Positions 34,209 to 37,396 of a stretch of 37,396 nucleotides of DNA are shown here, piece after piece. Position 1 is the stretch's first letter. Every line of letters starts with the position of its first letter. The stretch is from assembly GCA_028245195.1 (NCBI GenBank), contig JAOKCF010000015.1:1-37396 (forward strand). Direction: 5' to 3'. The notes under the pieces are model-generated. The model was not told where the DNA came from and searched no databases. It was given only the letters and a program-made list of their open reading frames with translations. The stretch comes from Vicingaceae bacterium (lineage in GTDB: Bacteria; Bacteroidota; Bacteroidia; Flavobacteriales_E; Vicingaceae). Position numbers and translations under genes: made by a program.

Positions 34209-36203
34209 TCAGTTAAACGCTTCTTTCACAGAGTCGTACGCTACTTTTTCATTCCCGTAGTAGTCAATAATAGACCAACTCGGTCCAGGCCAGCAATCGT
34301 TCAGCTGCCAAAATAAGGTTCCCATGCAATGTGTTTGCTTTCGAATATGTGCATCTATGGCCATTTTTAAGCCTTTTGCCTGCGTTTTTTGACTCAATTG
34401 TACAAATTCCTCAAACGAAGCAGGCGTATCGTAATACTGCTTGATGTGTTTTTCAATGAGTCCATTTCCAATATAGCTTTTCTGTCGGTTTTGCATCACC
34501 GCTGAATTGAGGTACAAACTGCTATCGTTCATTACCTTTTTTAAGGTCTCCATGCTTGGGAAAGACTGGAAACCATATTCCACCATAAATCGCCCTACAT
34601 TGTTTTTAAAGTTTTCAAATGGTTCCTTTCCGTGCCAAACACCCCAGTAATGCATGCTTCCATGTTTGAAATTTTCTTCAGTTCCCCAATTGCTTAGTGG
34701 AGAAGTTGGAGTGTAGTCAATTGAAGGAGCGTATTCTGAAACCAATTTAGGAATCAAATCACGAAACAAGTATTGTTGATAGTTCCATATTTTAATAGAA
34801 TCTTCAGGTGAATAAGCAAACTGATCTTGCCAGCCCCAATTCTTCCAAGCGACTTCTTGCTCGTTATTTCCGCACCATAAGGCCAAGCAAGGATGACTCC
34901 TCAATCTCTTGATATTATCGATTACTTCTTGGGTTACATTGTCAGTAAATTCTTCTGATTCAGGATAAAGGCTACCAGCAAACATAAAGTCTTGCCACAC
35001 CAAAATACCATGTTTATCGCATAAATCATAGAATAAATCCCGCTCATAAATACCACCTCCCCAAACGCGTAGCATATTCATTCCTGCTGTTTTAGCCTGT
35101 AGAATTAACTTTTCGTACTTGGCAGGAGTTACTCTTGAAAGAAAAATATCTTGAGGGATGTAATTTGCTCCTTGTGCAAAGAATCGATTGCCATTGAGCT
35201 TAAAAAAGAAAGATGTTCCTTTAGAATCAGCCTCGTTGATTAACTCAATGGTTCGTATTCCAAATTCGGTTTCACTAAAAAACGCTTTCTTTCCCTCTTT
35301 GGTCAAGAAGATGATTTGTTTGTAAAGATAATTTGGTTCTTCATTCTTGATAGTCCATAAATTAGGGTTCCTTACTTGAAATGAATGTTTAACTGTATTT
35401 ATTCCCGCGTTTAACTGTTTTATTATCCTAATCCCGTCAATTTCCAGCTCATACTGACCTTCTGAAATAGCTTCAATCTCAATCTCAGTCTCTATAAAGG
35501 CCACGTTATCTTCGATGGATTTTGTGTAGGTATAGACATTCAGTATTCGAGCATAGTTCCAATCAACCAATTGGATCGGTTTCCAAATACCGGAAGTAAC
35601 AAAGCGGGGCCCAAAATCCCACCCAAACTGATAGGCAGCTTTTCTGGTAAAATTTGAGACTTTTCTCTCAATGTCAGTGGTTTCGTTTCCAGAAGGTAAG
35701 TGGAAAGTGTAATTTTCAACGGCCTTTTTATTGTGCAACACGGGCGACTCAAACTTAATGATCAATTCATTCGCACCCAATTGAAGCAGATGGCGAACTG
35801 TTACCTCCCATGATCTAAACATGTTGTTGGCAGTTAGAATTAAAGTTCCGTTAAGATATACCTCGGCGTAGGTATCTAATCCATCAAACTTTAAACTGTT
35901 TCGCTGTGAAGAAAGATTTAAACTATCTACTTCAAAAGTAGTTCTGTAAGTCCAGTTTTTTGTTTCAATCCAACGCTGTTTAGGTTCGTTGTTTTCAAAA
36001 AATGGATCATCAATTTGTTGGTTATGAAACAAATCCATGTGAACTGAGCCAGGAACTTTGGCAGGCAACCATTCGTCCTTACCCTGCTCACTAAATTCCC
36101 AGTTTTCTGCAAGTTGCTTCGATTGGTAAATCACGCCTAACTCCTCTTGTTTACCGCAAGAGAATAGCACGAATACTAGAAGTAGGTAAATTAGATTTCT
36201 CAT
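34209..36203 (-). CDS. GH2 beta-mannosidase lipoprotein, shortened at the C-terminus
   Basis: The protein has 664 residues with a lipoprotein signal ending LFSC (Cys16). The GH2 sugar-binding domain (PAKVPGSVHMDLFHNQQIDD, LNGTLILTANNMFRSWEV), the Ig-like domain and the catalytic barrel follow. The barrel has MLRVWGGGIYERDLFYDLCD, acid/base Glu448 in WCGNNEQE and nucleophile Glu542 in FMVEYGFQSFPS, which together are characteristic of beta-mannosidases. It ends soon after LFWQLNDCWPGPSWSIIDYYG with KEAFN, whereas most beta-mannosidases go on for 150-200 residues of Ig-like domains, so this is a natural short form or a truncation. It removes beta-1,4-mannose, as at the N-glycan core. Its ATG overlaps the CutC stop (ATGA). 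Confidence 0.92.
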   Translation of the reverse strand: MRNLIYLLLVFVLFSCGKQEELGVIYQSKQLAENWEFSEQGKDEWLPAKVPGSVHMDLFHNQQIDDPFFENNEPKQRWIETKNWTYRTTFEVDSLNLSSQRNSLKFDGLDTYAEVYLNGTLILTANNMFRSWEVTVRHLLQLGANELIIKFESPVLHNKKAVENYTFHLPSGNETTDIERKVSNFTRKAAYQFGWDFGPRFVTSGIWKPIQLVDWNYARILNVYTYTKSIEDNVAFIETEIEIEAISEGQYELEIDGIRIIKQLNAGINTVKHSFQVRNPNLWTIKNEEPNYLYKQIIFLTKEGKKAFFSETEFGIRTIELINEADSKGTSFFFKLNGNRFFAQGANYIPQDIFLSRVTPAKYEKLILQAKTAGMNMLRVWGGGIYERDLFYDLCDKHGILVWQDFMFAGSLYPESEEFTDNVTQEVIDNIKRLRSHPCLALWCGNNEQEVAWKNWGWQDQFAYSPEDSIKIWNYQQYLFRDLIPKLVSEYAPSIDYTPTSPLSNWGTEENFKHGSMHYWGVWHGKEPFENFKNNVGRFMVEYGFQSFPSMETLKKVMNDSSLYLNSAVMQNRQKSYIGNGLIEKHIKQYYDTPASFEEFVQLSQKTQAKGLKMAIDAHIRKQTHCMGTLFWQLNDCWPGPSWSIIDYYGNEKVAYDSVKEAFN

Positions 36204-36892
36204 TGGAAAAGGGCTGTAATCGATTGAATTTTAGATTTATTAGGAACAGATGAAGCTCCCATTCCTAATTGATAAGGTTGTAAATCATGAGATGTAAAGT
36301 GCAAGGCAGCAATACCTGTTGAAGCTAAGGCTACTGCATTTGTTGAATTCACACCACTTCCTGCCATTATTTCAATTTGTCCGATTGCATTTTCAACCAA
36401 TTGCCTGATTAGTTCTATTCCTTCATTTGCTGTTGGTTTTCCACCAGACGTTAATATTCGCTTAAAACCAATGTTAATAATTGATTCCAAGGCTTCAATG
36501 GGAAAAGTAACAAAGTCGAATGCTCGGTGAAAGGTGCATTCTAATCCATATTTTCGCGCTCCTTCTACTAAGGTGATATTTTGTTGAATATCAATTGTTT
36601 TGTCTTTTGTTAAGCAACCAAAAACAACTCCTTTAGCACCGGCTTCAGCCTGAAGTTGAATGTCTTTCATCATAACTTCAATCTCAGCAGCAGAATAGAC
36701 AAAATCACCTTCTGTAGGGCGAATCATTACGTGCGTCTCAATCTGCTGAATGTTCGTGCATAGCGCCGTAAGAGCAGGGCTTGGCGTTAAGCCGCCAACG
36801 GATAGGGCAGAGCAGAGTTCAATTCTCTTGGCGCCGAATTGCTGAGCTAATTTTGCTCCTTTAATAGAGTCTGTGCAAAGTTCAAAAATCAT
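36200..36892 (-). CDS. cutC: CutC family TIM-barrel protein
   Basis: The protein has 230 residues, a single TIM barrel without signal peptide, so it is cytoplasmic. Family landmarks are FELCTDSIKGAKLAQQFGAK and RIELCSALSVGGLTPSPAL, HVMIRPTEGDFVYSAAEIE, GVVFGCLTKDKTID, CTFHRAFDF and LTSGGKPTANEGIE, then IMAGSGVNSTN and LHFTSH. CutC was named for a copper phenotype in E. coli that is now doubted, and conserved polar residues in the barrel mouth (Glu25, Arg58, His120, Arg121) look like an enzyme active site. Both its ends overlap glycosidase-type genes by ATGA (36889-36892 and 36200-36203), so it is translated with them. A sugar-related intracellular reaction is a fair inference, but the reaction is not known to me. 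Confidence 0.93.
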   Translation of the reverse strand: MIFELCTDSIKGAKLAQQFGAKRIELCSALSVGGLTPSPALTALCTNIQQIETHVMIRPTEGDFVYSAAEIEVMMKDIQLQAEAGAKGVVFGCLTKDKTIDIQQNITLVEGARKYGLECTFHRAFDFVTFPIEALESIINIGFKRILTSGGKPTANEGIELIRQLVENAIGQIEIMAGSGVNSTNAVALASTGIAALHFTSHDLQPYQLGMGASSVPNKSKIQSITALFQ

Positions 36893-37396
36893 TTAACCTG
36901 TATTTCATCCATAAATATCCATGCATCTGAACCTGCGGCTTCATGCCAATTGGGTACCGTTCCTAAGTTTTTGACAAATACCCTTAAATAGTTGAATTCG
37001 AGCACTTCTTCTGAGATTACTATCACTTCTTCAATAAATTTACCACGTTTTTTAGGATCAGAAATGGTTGCTGTTGCGGAGCCAAAAGAATTCCACGTTA
37101 CGCCGTCGATAGAATGTTGAACAGCAACCTCAATTGGAATGAAAATCCAAGAGTTATTGTATTGGTAAAAGTTGATTCTTATTTCATTAGAGACCGTTAG
37201 GCTCTTGAATTTTACGGAGATATTCACATCGTTTCTCAAGAAACCTTGCCAATTCCCATCTCTAAAATCAAATGTGCCCAGTTTTCCATCTACTAAACCC
37301 TTCTCGCCGCCCGCAGTATACCATTCGCTGTAACCATAATCATAAGTCACTTCTGCATTTAGGCCCTTGTGTTTCGCTACCGGAAAGTCAATGACA
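36889..37396 (-). CDS. C-terminal discoidin-like domain of a secreted glycan-active enzyme (probably GH20), cut by the window end
   Basis: The frame is open to the edge of the window, so only the last 168 or so residues are seen; the apparent GTG start at 37350 is internal. The visible part reads a linker (FPVAKHKGLNAEVTYDYG) and then an F5/8 type C-like domain: GGEKGLVDGKLGTFDFRDGN, WQGFLRNDVNI, SWIFIPIEVAVQHSIDG and HEAAGSDAWIFMDEIQVK. This arrangement is close to the tail of the GH92 enzyme in the same island and is common at the end of Bacteroidota GH20 beta-N-acetylhexosaminidases. The catalytic domain is outside the window, so GH20 is a guess. Its TGA overlaps the CutC ATG (ATGA at 36889-36892), making it the upstream gene of a coupled trio. 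Confidence 0.75.
   Translation of the reverse strand, partial: VIDFPVAKHKGLNAEVTYDYGYSEWYTAGGEKGLVDGKLGTFDFRDGNWQGFLRNDVNISVKFKSLTVSNEIRINFYQYNNSWIFIPIEVAVQHSIDGVTWNSFGSATATISDPKKRGKFIEEVIVISEEVLEFNYLRVFVKNLGTVPNWHEAAGSDAWIFMDEIQVK

Overview
This window comes from a low-GC member of the Bacteroidota, most likely Flavobacteriales. The evidence is a TonB-dependent receptor, secreted proteins with type IX secretion (T9SS) tails of both kinds (short type A and gliding-associated CHU_C type B), many lipoproteins with Bacteroidota-like lipoboxes, DUF2490/DUF4956 proteins, a FucP-type sugar transporter, GH92 and GH2 glycosidases, and several TAnnTTTG -7 boxes 17-24 nt before start codons. I see no rRNA, tRNA, CRISPR array, phage or IS element.

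Layout. 0-8.7 kb: the 3' part of a TonB receptor, a phosphatase-superfamily lipoprotein, a translationally coupled methyltransferase/CoA-transferase pair, a DUF6438 lipoprotein, a large HEXXH-peptidase/propeller/beta-barrel protein and a BCP peroxiredoxin. 8.7-15.9 kb: intact genes (an alpha-oxoamine synthase-family acyltransferase for sphingolipid- or sulfonolipid-type bases, a PhnA-domain protein, a T9SS type B adhesin-like protein) alternate with broken ones (dienelactone hydrolase, TlpA-like thioredoxin, ssb, a rhodanese tail). 15.9-18.5 kb: a compact four-gene minus-strand operon built around a VTC-type polyphosphate polymerase. 18.5-23.9 kb: a mutarotase remnant, an outer-membrane protein, a fasciclin lipoprotein, a decayed LpxL-type acyltransferase, a multi-pass membrane protein and a decayed gene of unknown family. 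23.9-29.7 kb: a PqqB-like metallo-hydrolase, ClpB and a secreted M1 aminopeptidase. 29.9-37.4 kb: a glycan (probably N-glycan/mannoside) utilisation island, with FucP-type transporter plus GH92 alpha-mannosidase on the plus strand converging on GH2 beta-mannosidase, CutC and the discoidin-like tail of another secreted enzyme on the minus strand, joined by ATGA overlaps.

Two things stand out. First, the lipoprotein/DUF2490/VTC polymerase/DUF4956 operon looks like a dedicated envelope-linked polyphosphate system, with all active-site tunnel motifs intact and gene overlaps of 11-20 nt. Second, at least six genes between 8.7 and 23.9 kb carry stops, frameshifts and lost catalytic residues while their neighbours look intact. 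This points to active gene erosion, although low-accuracy sequencing must be excluded. A third lead is CutC, translationally coupled between two glycan-degrading genes, which suggests a role in carbohydrate metabolism rather than copper handling.
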